From: Schoenoplectus triqueter
Taxonomy: Eukaryota; Streptophyta; Magnoliopsida; Poales; Cyperaceae
Direction: 5' to 3'
Assembly: GCA_964058805.1 (NCBI GenBank)
Contig: CAXKVV010000590.1
Location: 1 to 26,840, forward strand
DNA: 26,840 bases
Each line of letters starts with the position of its first letter. Position 1 is the first letter of the stretch. Made by a program: the position numbers and the translations under genes. This document shows positions 1 through 11,739 of the stretch, piece by piece. The notes under the pieces are model-generated. The model ran no database searches. It was not told where the DNA came from and saw nothing but the letters and a program-made list of their open reading frames with translations.

Positions 1-261
1 GATTTGCATGAATTGAATTGGGCCAGATATTTTGAAAGTCACCTGAAGTATGCAAAAGAAATTAAAGAAATGTCAAATTTACATACAAAAATTTTTCATG
101 GTCTTAAATTAAACAGGTATAAATGCAGAGTATGGTCCCCATTCCCCAACAAGCATTAACTCAGGAAATCAGTAATTAGAGAAAACGTTCAGAGACCAGC
201 CAAAAGTAATTTGATAAAATCGGATATAAACACACCTATATTTCTTGGGTGTGAGCATCTA

Positions 262-304
262 TGAAAAGAAAAGAAAAGAAAAGAAAAGAAAAGAAAAGAA
301 AAGA
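262..304. repeat. (AAAAG)n microsatellite
   Basis: About eight uninterrupted copies of GAAAA/AAAAG in a row. Confidence 0.9.
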
Positions 305-661
305 GATAATATAACATCTACCAAAAATCAAGAATAAATATTCTTGCAAAAGTGATAAGGTCATTATTACCTGAAGTGAAGAAAATAATAGCTAAGGATT
401 AAACAACTAATTACTCCAATATATACTCCCCAAGAAAGAAGAAGAAGTTTCAAGCATTAATTAATTAATATTAATGTACCAGGAAAAAAAGAAAGCAAGC
501 ACTAGAACTAAAAGTCAAGAATACAGATCCAGCTGAAATGAAATAACACTCTTCTTGAGGAGTGGCAGAATTAAATGCACCGCACAACTACTTGGCAAAA
601 ATCCAAACGAAAAAGGAAAAAAAATAATAAAAATGCACTGCACTTGGGACAGAGAAAGTGA

Positions 662-669
662 CCTCAAAC
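662..669. repeat. Left target-site duplication of the hAT element
   Basis: cctcaaac; partner ctccaaac at 4573-4580. Two mismatches, so an old insertion if correct. Confidence 0.45.
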
Positions 670-684
670 TAATGTATTAAAAAC

Positions 685-860
685 AGGTCGGGTCGGGTCG
701 GGCCGGGACGGGTTTGCACGGATCGGCGGGTTTTAGCGGGACGGGTCAACGGCTTTTCACGGGACGGGTTAGAACGAGTCCATTTTGAAGGGTTTAACCG
801 CGACCCGTCCTAGACCCGTCGGGTCGGACGGATCGGCGGGGCGGGGCGGGTCCAAGGGTT
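685..860. repeat. CGGGT-rich subterminal array, left hAT end
   Basis: Dense direct and inverted copies of GGGTC, CGGGA, GACGGGT and GACCCGT in about 175 bp of high-GC sequence set in AT-rich DNA. In Ac/Tag1-type hAT elements such short subterminal motifs are transposase-binding sites; that role is inferred here. Confidence 0.65.
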
Positions 861-1666
861 TTATTTTTTTTAAAATTCAAAAATAACCCAATCAAATCCA
901 AATAAATTCTCAAAAATTTCGAAAAATTCAAAAATAATTATTAAAAATACATAACTATTTATATTTTTTACCAAACAAAATTAATTTTTCCCATATTTTT
1001 TTGACTAAATTGGTTTTATTAATTCTAATTGTTTAAAAATAGAATAAAATTTGAAAGGTTTCAAATAATTCTAAATTTTTTAGAAAAATATAAAAAATAA
1101 TTAAAATCCGAAAAATAATATGCCATAATTTTTTAAATAATTAATTTAAACTAATTTGGTTTTATATATTTAATTGTTAGAAAATTAAATAATAAAAAAA
1201 ATTATAAAAATATTAAAATTTATAAAAATTCTAAGTTATAAAATATATTTTTATAATTATTTTGAACATTAATATTTATAAAAATTAGTTACCCACCTTT
1301 TTAATTTTGGGTTTGGAACCAGTTGTGTAAAAAGAATATAGGCGGAGTTCTAACTTTTTTTGTTAGTAATATTCTTAAAAAAATAACTCAACGAATAATC
1401 AAAAAGTTAAAAATAAATGATAAGATTAAAAGAGTTTAGAAAAACATACCAAACATCTAATAATCGTCATTCAAATATCATAAGTCGTTGGTTTCAACGT
1501 TGATATCACATACACCGTCGGAATTATCATCCAGGCTTATAATCATATTAGTGTCACTTTCTTGAGTTGGGATTGCACGAGTTGTTGTCTCAAGTGTGGT
1601 ATTCGTGTTGCATGCGTTTTTCGGCATCTATCCAGTTTTTCTAGCACACAAGTTTCTCAAAAAGAT

Positions 1667-2703
1667 TTACACCAATTTGATGTGTTTGTTAGTCAAAATC
1701 CTATTTGTCGAACTAAAATACGATTCGAAAGAAACCGTTGACACCAGCACTGCAAAAATATCACGAGCCATTATCGCTAATGTTAGATAGATAATTGCAT
1801 TCTTCTTCTAGTAATTGTGAATGTCAATTTCATCGTCTTTCATACTTCTCAAACAAATAACTTAGTAATTTGTTATTGTTAATTTATTGATTTATAAAAT
1901 CTTCATCCGCCCGCAACTCACTTAGCAACCCGGACGCACTATTACTAATAGATTCTATTAGGATTAAAAAACATGCATAATACGAGTGAGTAAACTATGT
2001 AATAAATAATATAAATAAATTTATTTTTCTATGTGAACTTATTGTTTTGACCGGATGAAGAAACTTGATCGATATTTCATCAGGAGATAAATATTAAACA
2101 TATCTTCCAATACACTAGATATGCGAGCTTCCTCCTCAGTGTAAGATAGACGTAGATTATTCTTGTATCTTTAAAACATCAGTACAGTATACTTTTCCTT
2201 GAACGACAGATGAAGATAACTTGCGATAATGGTCACCGTGGCTACTTCCTCCCAATATTTGAGGAATTTCTTTTTCATTGATTGTACGATTGAAACAAGA
2301 ATATTATTGAGATTTTCTGCATCTTCCATCTCACGATAAACCTTGTAGAGGAAAACAAATAAAAATATATGAGATAGAAAAAATAATAAATTATAAAATT
2401 AACCAAATTTCAAAGAGATAATTTATCTTAGAAATTGTATATAGATGCTGAACAAACTCATGAGAGGATGGTGTATATGAGCAAGAAATTTTTACGTTGC
2501 ATTGAAAAAGGTATGTATGAAGTTTTTTAGTAACCCAAGTTGGCTCCATTCTCCCCCGGAGAGTAACAATTGAGGGCCATCAGTTGAGTTATTCAAGATC
2601 TCGGTTATGGCACGCTTGTAAGGAAAACAATGATGAAATATCTGATATGTTGAATTCCATCGGATGTCTACATTCCTGGTAATCTTAACTTGCTCACATA
2701 AAA
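1667..2703 (-). pseudogene. hAT transposase remnant (RICESLEEPER/Ac type), broken
   Basis: Three blocks in the right order read on the minus strand. About 2522-2700 translates to a segment with VDIRWNSTYQIF, the hAT 'D-x-RWNSTY' signature. About 2042-2361 gives MKKKFLKYWEEVATVTIIAS followed, after one in-frame stop at 2171-2173, by YTEEEARISSVLEDMFNIY; this matches the region of hAT transposases where a KKFxKYW motif precedes the 'IAxxLDPRxK' block, though the LDPR part is lost. About 1667-1795 gives LAIMARDIFAVLVSTVSFES, the C-terminal hAT dimerisation domain (usual form MARDILxIPVSTVASESAFS), ending at a stop at 1667. Several frame changes and stops separate the blocks. The N-terminal BED zinc-finger part was not found; the minisatellite at 2760-3372 lies where it or an intron would be. 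It cannot encode an active transposase. Confidence 0.85.
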
Positions 2704-2759
2704 CATGAAATTATTATTTTCTTACGTTATTTGAATAAAATTACAAATAAATAAAAAAA

Positions 2760-3372
2760 TGAATTTAACATATTATAAATGAATTAAAACTATAAATAAA
2801 TAAAAATGAATTTAACATAATGTAAATGAATTAAAACTACAAATAAAATAAAATTATCAATAAAATAAAAAATAAATTTAAGATAATATAAATAAATTAA
2901 AATTATAAATAAAATAAAATTATAAATAAATAAAAAATAAATTTAATATAATGTAAATAAATTAAAATTATAAATAAAATAATGTGCATATAACTAAAGA
3001 ACAAACTTAGTATAATGTAAATGAATTAAAGGTATAAATAAAATAAAACTTGAAGTAAATAAAAAATGAATTCAACATAATGTAAATGAATTAAAATTAT
3101 AAATAAAATAAAATTACAAATAAACAAAAATAAATTTAACATAATGTAAATGAATTAAAACTATAAATAAATAAATAAAATTAATTTAACATAAGGTAAA
3201 TAAATTAAAGTTATAAATAAAATAAATCTACAAATACATAAAAAATAAATTTAACATAACGTAAATGAATTAAAACTACAAATAAAATAAAACTATAAAT
3301 AAATAAAAAATCGATTTAATATAATGTAAATGAATTAAAACTATAAATAAATAAAATTAAATTTAATATAAT
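2760..3372. repeat. AT-rich minisatellite, ~65-bp unit, about 10 copies
   Basis: Tandem copies built around the core taaatgaattaaa, with a downstream ataaataaaataaaattata tract. Core starts at about 2775, 2823, 2888, 2954, 3018, 3082, 3147, 3197, 3262 and 3327, so most periods are 64-66 bp and two are shortened to 48-50 bp. It is nearly pure A/T on the + strand with T mostly absent from runs. It sits between the transposase blocks and a possible minus-strand splice donor (GGAG|GTTAGT, near 3380), so it may occupy a former transposase intron. Confidence 0.9.
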
Positions 3373-3621
3373 ATAAAAAAACTAACCTCCAAGCGGTATA
3401 TAGCAAATTTAGTAACACTTTCACTTCTTGTCCAATAAAAAATAAATAACAATAATAGAACTAATTTTTTAATTGGAATAATATACTAGAACTATTTTTT
3501 TATTTTCTAAATGAAATTATGAAAAATTGAGTATATGAGAAATTGAAAATGAGAGCTTAAAAAGAGAGAGAAATATTGAATGTTTTGTGTGATTTTGGAT
3601 GAAAATAGGGTGGGTATTTAT

Positions 3622-4012
3622 TGGGTGTCAATGAATTGGGTCGGGTCATATTTTTTTTTTTACCCGATCCAAACCCGACCCGATTAAATTCGGGCCAAAA
3701 AATCTTGACCCCATATCCGACCCGACTCGATCCGTGTAAAATAATTAAATATTTATTAATTATTTTTATATAATTTTAAGCAATAAAATATTAATTAATT
3801 TATAATTAATCTTAATTAGTGTATATTTAAGATTTAATTAGTATTAAATCATAAAATTACTTTAAGAAACATAATTAATCGGGTCGGGTCATGTTGAACC
3901 CGACCCGACCCGACCCGATTCTGGTCAAAATAATGAAATCCATACCCAACTCATTTATCTTCGGGACATGTCGGGTTAACCCATCGGGTCGGATCAATAA
4001 TTGACACCCTTA
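3622..4012. mobile_element. Nested hAT-like MITE, ~390 bp, GGGTGTCAAT terminal repeats
   Basis: The left end TGGGTGTCAAT and the right end ATTGACACCCTTA are inverted copies. Both are followed inward by GGGTCGGGTC / GACCCGACCC arrays, with an AT-only core between. Flanks gtatttat (3614-3621) and gtatttgt (4013-4020) match at 7 of 8 bases, as expected for a hAT-type 8-bp target duplication. There is no coding capacity. It lies wholly inside the larger hAT element and so inserted later. The exact first base of the terminal repeat is uncertain by 1-2 bases. Confidence 0.65.
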
Positions 4013-4169
4013 GTATTTGTAGATATTAATTTATATATATATTTAATTTTTTGGATTTTTTCTGATATTTTTTTTATTAAATTTGAATTAAAGTATAATT
4101 GATTTGAAACAAAGTGGATTGGATTTGAAACAAAGTGGGTTTGATTTGAAATAAAGTCCATTATTCCAT

Positions 4170-4560
4170 TGGGTTTTCGGGTCCAGCAGAGATTACCCGT
4201 CCGGGTAGCACCGGTCGGGTCTGGGTTTCACGGGTATGAGGTTGAGTAGCACGGGTATCGGGTCCAGGTCTCACGGGTATCGAGTTCGGGACTCACGGGT
4301 CACCCGTTCGGGTTTCACGGGTTTACCCGGTCGGGTCCGGGTAGCGGGTTTGGGCGGGTGAGCGCGGGTCACGAGTGAGAGCGGGTAACGGGTGAGAGCG
4401 CGACGGGTTTGACGGTTCCGTTTTCAAATTTTTTATACTCAACACTTGCTAGGATCGGACCATTAACGGGTCCGGATGTACCCACGGATCTACTCTGGAA
4501 CGATATATGACAGGTGAGGGACGCGAGTTTTCACGGGATGGATCTATCCGTTCAGAATTT
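4170..4560. repeat. CGGGT-rich subterminal array, right hAT end
   Basis: About 390 bp packed with CGGGT, ACGGGT, ACCCG and GGGTCCGGGT words, the counterpart of the array at 685-860 and longer than it. Confidence 0.65.
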
Positions 4561-4580
4561 TTCAAACCTCTACTCCAAAC

Positions 4581-5068
4581 AGAAGCAAATGGACTTATTT
4601 ACTTTTGATTAAATCTCCAGGTACCAAAATTGAATGCCATTTCTCGGTTTTTTCCAAAATCACCCTCCACCTTTAGAGAAAAATTAATGACATCCAATTA
4701 TCCATCTTCAAAGCTCCCAAAACCAGACTTTCAGATGCAAACAACCGAGTATGATAATGGGTGTGGTATTTTTACTTTAAGAAAGACGTCCGGAAGCAGC
4801 TGTTGCATTGGGGGTCTTTTAATTTCTTGACGTAATTGTCATGAAGGGGGTCTCGGGATTTGGAAGGAGAAACGACTCAGTGTCACCCCTTGCGCCTCAT
4901 ACTCCTTGTGCTCATCCAAGAACCTTGCGTCATTTACAGTTAATATTGTCACTCCAATCTCTAACTATTAACTAAACGCACGGTCAGAAGTCAAAAACAA
5001 AAGTATCCCCAATATTCCCCATTCAAAAAAAAAATTAGAAGAGTGCAACTGCAACTGCAACTTCCTCC
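4581..5068. other. 3' flank of the RNA-binding protein gene
   Basis: Lies downstream of the minus-strand gene ending at 5069 and probably contains its 3' UTR. I see no clear AATAAA signal. The open frame on the + strand at 4630-4830 has no recognisable product. Confidence 0.45.
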
Positions 5069-8000
5069 TCAGCTGGGCGGGACCCGCATGTAGGTAAAGC
5101 TGCGCACAGCATCTGCAGCTTTAGGAGGAGCACTAATAGCATCTGACGACTGTCCCCCACGCTTCCACTGCAGGCTGCGCCCTCCACCTCTTACTGGGGC
5201 CCGACCCAGCACCAGGTATGGCAACCTGACAGCTGGCCTTGACGGGAAGCACGAGATAAGGGTAACCCAAGGAGGACACCAGTCCGTCACTGTTGTTGGA
5301 CATGACTCTTGCGATTTCTTTCTGACAACCTGAAAGATAATGACATGACATACACAATCAAGCATGTACTGATAACTGATTTCACATTTAATTCCATACA
5401 AGACAGCCAGAACAGACTGGTATGGTAAATTGGTAATTGCTCTGCTAGTCGTCCATGGGCCGCCCGCATACCATTACAATGCACAGAAAGTACCTTGAGA
5501 ATGCGGGACATCAAAGAAGTTCCATTGAGGGAAAGAGCGGCCTCAGCTGATTCCTTCTGCAAGAACTCAACATACGCCGATCTGTTTTGGGGTTCATCAA
5601 AAATACAAAATTAAACAGTCAAACTTCTGTATTCCACTTGAGTACTCTTACTGCTAGGGCATATGCCCAACATCTTGAACAAATATACACAAGTTCCTAT
5701 GTACTTTATAGAAACAAAGCAGCTAAAATGTATATGTGAAAAATTGGTAATCACAGTCACTAACGATGAAAATCAATCCAAGATAAAATAAAAATAAAAT
5801 TACCCTGTGGTCTGACCAGTATTGGCATCAGCCAAAATAACGACTTTAAGAACAGCACCAAATTTATTGAAATGACGAGAAAGAGCATCTTTAGTTGCAC
5901 CAAAGTGCACCTACAGAAATAATAGGTAGTCAAACAAGCTAACATAAAGTTAAACAGAAAGTGAGAATATTATATGATGTGCTTGGTGGAAAACAGCACC
6001 TAATCAAAAGTGCTTCAACAACTGTTTTACCATTCAAATTTTCCAAAGAATAATAGTTAACAAATCAGAGTGAGATGCCTTACATTGCTAACAAATAGAG
6101 TTCTCCTATCAGGATCCTCCACAGATCGACTAGTAACTGCACATAGTACAATAGGAGAAGTTTGTTATTACTAAACAAAATCCCATTCCACAAAAAAAGA
6201 AATAGCAACTATATGAATTTCCTTTTTCGTACCAGGTGTTGCGGACTTTGGCAGAATCTTCTGTACCACTGCTGGTGCAGGATCCTGAAAGAATAGGTTA
6301 AAGCACTGATCAGTATGATAACATACATTCATTAGTATACAACTTGAACAAATCATAAACCAAAACATCTTCCAGTACATACTGGTACAAGTTGCTTAGT
6401 TGAATTATATTGCTATGGTACTTATATCAGTACACCTGCTGTTTCACCTTGAATTTTTTTTTCACATTTAAACCTAAATTGTAATAAAGGGCACCCAAGA
6501 GAGGGACGAAGAACAATATGAAGTACGTACTGGTACCTAGAAGACCTACTTGGAGATTGTTCCTATCTGTACCAGGGAGGCTGAATAAAAGGTAACTAGA
6601 GACGGACAGATAAATAACAGAATGTCTTAGCAAGAAATGAAATGACAAACACACCTCTGTATTTTCAGCTTGAGACACCTTGTTATTTTGGAGAGAAAAT
6701 CTGTTTCTTTCCTGTACCATGCCTGGAGATTTCCATGTATTTACATTAACAGAAATATACAAAATCTTGCTCGGTTTACTCCCGATGCGACTTGCTGGAG
6801 CTGCAGGCACTTCCTTGCTCACAACCTCAGCCTCTTTTTCCTGCAAGTTGAGCTCAAAAATATCAGCTACAACTCATATATCATAATAGCACAGAAATAA
6901 AAAAAAAAAGAATTCTGCAGTACTGGATACAGTACCTGAGCAACACTATATTCCACCATGTCATAACCATCTTTATCAGAGGTTGAATCCGAGCTGTACT
7001 TCTCCTCGATTTCAGCACAGGAAGTTCTCATTGTGCCCCTTGCTCGGCTGAGGCAGTCGAACACACAGCTGCGCTCCACACGGCTGGTGCCACCTGGCAG
7101 TGGAATAATAGGTCCGACTCTTTGTGCAGGATGCAGGGAAGGAGATGTGCTATACTTCTTTTCTTCCTTTTCTTCTTTCACAGTTTCATCTTCATTTCTC
7201 CCCTGCAAGGATTCCGATGCGGGAGCAGACAGAATGGATCGGAGCCGGTTCATAATGGGTGCTGGTTCAGTGGTGGTAGAAGGTGAGTGCTGCATGGGTT
7301 TCACAGCATCCCTAACAGCAAATTGGAGGAGCCGACGCGGGGCATCCACTGCCAGTCTGGACGGTGGGTTGCGCTAGAAAGATAGAGAGGAAGGAGGGTT
7401 AACCATTGCATAAAAATTGAAAAATGTCAGCCCAATGCCTATACCAGGTTCAGTATCTACAAATTGTGATCAAATAAAGGCGAACAAGGCCTTGGAATAT
7501 TATTTAGACCAATGACAGCTCTGATCATACAAGGACATTCAATTTTCATTAAGTTTGTTATTTTCTTCCCATAGGAAATGTTTCAGAATAAGGCAATTTA
7601 TTTGAGAACCTTTATTGGCTGAAAGTCGTCTTCTCGGACCTGGCTTCTGTCTGCCCGTAGACTGCTACTGGGTTTCCTATCACCTCCTTTGCCAGCTGGA
7701 TTTAGCACGCTAGTCACAACACTTCTAAGAGGGAACCTTGCTCTCTCCTTGTCTCTCTCAGCCTTCACCTCGTCCTTTTTGGTGTCTTCCCACAGAAATT
7801 TCTGGCGTTTGGCAGTCTCCTTGGACCTGTCAGTAGCAGCGGTAGCAGTACTGTCCTCCAAGGGGTTCTGTTCTGGAAGGTTCCAGTCCCTCCGGGGCCG
7901 TTTGATGATTATGCCGGAGTCGCTGTCTGTTTGGAACTTGGAGGCGGGGACGGGTGGGGGTGGGGGCTCCACATAGAGATGTAGGTTAGAGGAGAGATGA

Positions 8001-8460
8001 TCCCAAAGCCTGGAAGAAGGATTATTACAATAATGATAATAATAATAATTATTATGATTATTTATATTGGCAGAATTGGTAGCAGGAAAGGAGAGAGTAG
8101 GAGATAATAATAATGATAATTATGAAGATAAGATATGAGTAGCAACCAGGAAATGAAAGAGAGGGTGTCGTCGCCCAAGAAGACGTGAAGCTCCTGGGCA
8201 GCCTCGGCCTTGCGGCGGCCATTGCGGAGCAGGACGATCACGTAATCCTAAATAGATAGATAATTATAGAAGAAAGTATTGGTTGATTGGTTGAAATGCA
8301 AATGCGAAGGCCATTTAAGAATTATCTTTATAAAAATAAAATAAAATATTATTTTAATAGTAGGGTAGGGTATGCTTACGACGAGGGCGTCGTCGGTGTA
8401 ATCTCCCATGAAGTCCTTGAGCTTGTCTTCGATCCTCGCTTTCAGCGTCGCCGCCCCCAT
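5069..8460 (-). CDS. RRM protein with PWI/Nab2-like N-terminus, 10 exons, 588 aa
   Basis: Joined exons (minus strand, in order): 8460-8380, 8247-8147, 8009-7610, 7373-6936, 6840-6655, 6284-6233, 6136-6084, 5910-5804, 5581-5494, 5329-5069. Every intron is GT...AG, all phases match, and the sum is 1767 nt with TGA at 5069-5071. Residues about 1-75 (start MGAATLKARIEDKL, later LHVFLGDDTLSFISWLWDHL) form a helical PWI/Nab2-N-like domain. About 75-430 is charged, low-complexity linker with a basic stretch (IIKRPRRDW) that may be a nuclear signal. About 430-505 is one RRM, with RNP2 LFVSNV near 433-438 and an RNP1-like GSAYVEFL near 473-480. The tail (503-588) has G/R-rich patches. The family is expected to bind poly(A) or pre-mRNA in the nucleus; this is inferred from domains. 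The start is chosen because the fold begins there; in-frame sequence upstream has no ATG. It resembles the plant RRM proteins often labelled polyadenylated-RNA-binding/ZC3H14-like; no CCCH fingers are seen. Confidence 0.9.
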
Positions 8461-8637
8461 CGCGGCCTTCCGCCGCCATCGCAAATTGCAGTTCGATGGA
8501 TTAGGAAGATGAAGAATTAGAAAGGTGAAGATGAGAGATTTGCGAATTGCGATGCTCCTTCCGACCAACCTACCGAGCGCGACTCCAATTAAGCGCTGCT
8601 GCTCCCCTCAAATTCTAATCTACCTCCAATTAAGCGC

Positions 8638-8668
8638 TTTTTCTCTTCTCTTCTCTTCTTTTCTCTTC
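8638..8668. promoter_or_regulatory. CT/GA-rich tract upstream of the RNA-binding protein gene
   Basis: A run of TCTTC/TTCTC on the + strand, GA-rich on the coding strand, about 180-210 bp upstream of the ATG at 8460. Pyrimidine or GAGA tracts like this are common in 5' UTRs and core promoters of TATA-less plant housekeeping genes. No TATA box was seen nearby. Confidence 0.4.
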
Positions 8669-8699
8669 TGAATGCTCATAAATCAAAATTTACAATAAT

Positions 8700-10080
8700 T
8701 CAATAGTGTTTTTTTTTAAAAAAAGAAAAAGAAAAAGAAAAAGAAGAGTATTTAGTCGATCTAGTTCATATTAATCCAATAAGTACATATCGTACAACTC
8801 AAATGACAACCGCATACAAATACAATTGCGCTATCAATTCCATCTCAGCGATACCAAATTGCACTATAGAATTACGTACGTGGGGACAACATCACATATA
8901 TTATCAATCATATATACTTGATAGGTTTAATACTAATCAAAATACTTTAATTATTAATCAAATAATCTTCACATTATATTAACTTACTAATTATGTGATC
9001 TCTAGCTCATTCATGCCTTAAAATTTCATGAAAAAAATGGTGATTATTAGACAACAAATCGAATGGGTTGGATCATTTTCGGGTCGGATAAATTTATGTA
9101 AAATAGGAGAATCTAAGGGTAATATTAACAAATAACCTAAAGAATGGTCAAATCAAGTACGAACTGGTTGGTAGAAGGTAAGTGCTAACTATAAAAACAC
9201 AAAAAATGAACTAAGAGTCTAAGATAAAGATACTCAAAGAATAAACTATAACTTAGTCAAAACTTTTAACAAGATGATCAAGAGAGCAAGAAAGTAGAAT
9301 CGATTAAATATTAATTGTTATGAAAAGATAATTAGTATAAAATAATATACCAGCAACTCTAGTATTGCAAACTACAACTCTCAATCTCAATCAGTAAGGT
9401 GGTTTGAGGGAAGATGTGGCCATTAGAGTTGAGGCCACCCTGACTACGTGAAAGAAAGAGAGAAGGCCCATGTTCGGATTTTTTTCCAGTCTAGTTACTG
9501 TTTACATGTGAAATAAAAAAATTCAGTTCAAAACCCATCTCAATTCCCACTCCTCGACTAACTCCGAACGGGACCTAATGGAGAAAAGAAAGGTCACGTG
9601 GCAAGTACAGAGAGAGAAGAGACGGGAACAACACAAGGAAGTACAGAGGAAAATAAAAAAGATTTGACTTTGAGTCGGTCTATATTTTATATGGCTAATT
9701 TTGTGTAATCATGTGTGTGATAATTTATCTTCTTAATATTTTATTCAATTGCTTTATTTATTAATTAATTTTATTACTTTTTTTTTGATAATTTGGTAGT
9801 TAGAATTTGCACAATTAAATTTATTTCCCTAATTAAATCCCCACCTTTGAATACATTAAATCAGATGTTCATTTTATCAATTATTAATTTCTTCATTGTT
9901 TTAAGATTCAATTATGTTATAAGAATTTTGACTGTTATTTGATTTGTTTATCAATTTCATTTATCAAGATATATAATAATAATAATATTTTTTTGCTGTA
10001 AAATTTTAAAATATTATCATATTCTCAGGTTTTATTTAATTATATTGTTTTATACTTTATTATTTTTTTAGAGTTTGTGG
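8700..10080. other. AT-rich spacer, no gene seen
   Basis: No reading frame with recognisable product. Includes a short (GAAAAA)n tract at about 8722-8747, a lone GGGTCGG word near 9080, and a possible small MITE at about 9464-9575. An LTR of the gypsy gag that follows could lie in the right-hand part, but I could not find its ends. Confidence 0.5.
9464..9575. mobile_element. Possible short MITE with GTTCGGA inverted ends
   Basis: AGGCCCATGTTCGGA at the left and TCCGAACGGGACCT at the right are inverted copies about 110 bp apart. GGCCC-GTTCGG ends are common in plant MITEs. No clear target duplication was found, so this is tentative. Confidence 0.3.
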
Positions 10081-10959
10081 GGTTTCACATAACCGCCCCC
10101 AATCAGAGGAGGAAGAAGAGAAGAACTTCTCGGTGCGCAGAAAGCTCGGAAGATCACTTCTCTGTAAACACAATCAGCATAAGCTTCGACGAAGATCAAG
10201 ATCAGTAAATATGGTGTAAATAGACGACCAGTCTCTGCCCAACCAAACCCACGTTACCAACACAAATAAAAACAGTGGTAGAAATGGAAGACCACCCAAG
10301 AAAAGCAACATTGAAGGTAACAGTAGAGAAGGAGATGACAACAACGACAATATAGATGTCTTTGAAAATGAGGATGACAACGAAATCCACGTTGAAGTGC
10401 CCATAGATGAGATCAAAATGCTAAAAAGTCACATCGAGGTACGAGATGAAGAGGTGATCAGATAGTGAGAGCTGATAGCTATAATGTTGAAACAAAATGA
10501 AGAATTGATTAAGGTGATCAAGTCGTTACAAGAATCACATCTAGATTCAATCCAAAAGATGGTAGCTCTCGCCAAGAAGGGGTTCACAGCACCAAAAATA
10601 ATCATAAAGAGAAACAACATGTCAACTCTAAACCCTATCCACATAGGGAGGTAGAGCTGGAACCTGAACCAACGGGATTATCCCGGAAAGAGATTCAGGC
10701 CATGATTGTCCAACAAATGCAAATAGCTGGAGGTGGATACGTCATCCCTCCAGTCAAGAATTGCGGACATCCATATCCTACCATATACGATTTGGAAGAA
10801 TATCCCAAGGGGTACGTGATCCCCCGATTTAGGACCTTCTCCGGGGAAGGCAACAAGGACTTAAACCCCGAACAACACCTGGTCCACTTTGTAGCCTCAT
10901 GCGGGAACACAAACAGAAATGATGCTTTATTGTTGAGATAGTTTCTACAAAGCTCGGTA

Positions 10960-10964
10960 GGCAT
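10960..10964. repeat. Left target duplication of the solo LTR
   Basis: ggcat; right copy gacat at 12336-12340 (one mismatch). Removing the LTR and one copy restores the gag frame. Confidence 0.8.
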
Positions 10965-11409
10965 TGATAAGCCTCATTTATATATTATATTCGATTAGGG
11001 TTTTATCTCAAAAAAACTATGCATTTTATGTTAATTGTTAATAATTTATTTAGTTTTTATGTCGAGTTCGAGATACTGTTGCATTTCTTATTATTTTGCA
11101 GGTCATTGAGTGTAAACAAAGATGTTAACATGAGAAATAATGCTTGGAACGAGATGGGTCGGATTTACACGAAAAAATCAAGTTAAAAGCATTCTCATAC
11201 AAAAATTACGAACTGCAATTATCAATTGCGGACCGCAAATGCTCTTTGGTTCGTTCTGGAAAAAATTGCGGACCGCAATTTTAAAATGTCGAACCGCAAT
11301 TTTTGGGCTGGCAGCGCGAATTGGCAGTTTTAAAGCGGTTTTCTCATGGGAATTAATAGATTTTGACACCCTTTTGTCCCAGAGATCTCTCAACTGTCTG
11401 GAGAGGAGT

Positions 11410-11415
11410 TATAAA
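11410..11415 (+). promoter_or_regulatory. TATA box of the solo LTR
   Basis: TATAAA in GAGTTATAAAGTAAG, followed by the GA-rich leader. It marks the probable U3/R border near 11440. Confidence 0.6.
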
Positions 11416-11739
11416 GTAAGAAAGAAGAGGAAGAACACCATGAGAGAGAGAATTTGAAGAAGAACTCAAAAATCGGGCGAGAAATCGTAGATCTTCTTGG
11501 TTTATTCTTTTCTTTACTCTTTTCTCATGTTGTAATGTTGTTCAAACATGAATCTTGATAAATTTTTTGACATGATTTGTGGATAGACACCCTTCTAGGG
11601 GTCTAGGTGTAAACTCGATAACTCGAATGGTTTAATTTACTCGTTTGATGATCTTTTAGTTCTTGCTGTTTGTGATTGCTGTTTTATCTAAATTGAATGC
11701 TTAGTTTTAATCAACTGCATGTTATCATAGAAGTAAAAG

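Larger units (their letters stand above)
1..669. other. AT-rich flanking DNA, no gene seen
   Basis: No convincing coding region on either strand. The only structured element is a pentanucleotide microsatellite at about 262-304. The stretch ends at the left target-duplication copy (662-669) of the hAT element that follows. Confidence 0.6.
670..4572 (-). mobile_element. Degenerate hAT DNA transposon, about 3.9 kb
   Basis: Three independent lines support this. (1) Pieces of a hAT transposase lie inside on the minus strand (1667-2703). (2) Both ends carry GC-rich subterminal arrays of CGGGT/ACCCG words (about 685-860 and 4170-4560) in otherwise AT-rich DNA, typical of plant hAT ends. (3) The proposed ends, TAATGTATTAAAAA at 670 and the reverse complement of the right end, TAGAGGTTTGAAAAA, resemble each other, and the flanks cctcaaac (662-669) and ctccaaac (4573-4580) look like an aged 8-bp target duplication matching at 6 of 8 bases. 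The element is orientated with its transposase on the minus strand and contains a minisatellite and a nested MITE. Exact ends are inferred; membership of hAT is secure from the protein. Confidence 0.65.

Noticed and set aside
4630..4830. 66-codon frame on the + strand beside the RNA-binding protein gene
   Set aside because: No recognisable motif and no promoter; it lies in the likely 3' flank of the minus-strand gene.
7033..7976. Plus-strand frames of 95-114 codons across 7033-7976
   Set aside because: They are antisense to coding exons 3 and 4 of the minus-strand gene, whose splice phases and protein domains fit.
11200..11300. Repeated GCGGACCGCAATT/TTGCGGACCGCAA words considered as a CRISPR-like or regulatory array
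   Set aside because: Only a few irregular copies with no constant spacer length, inside the solo LTR U3; ordinary LTR repeats.
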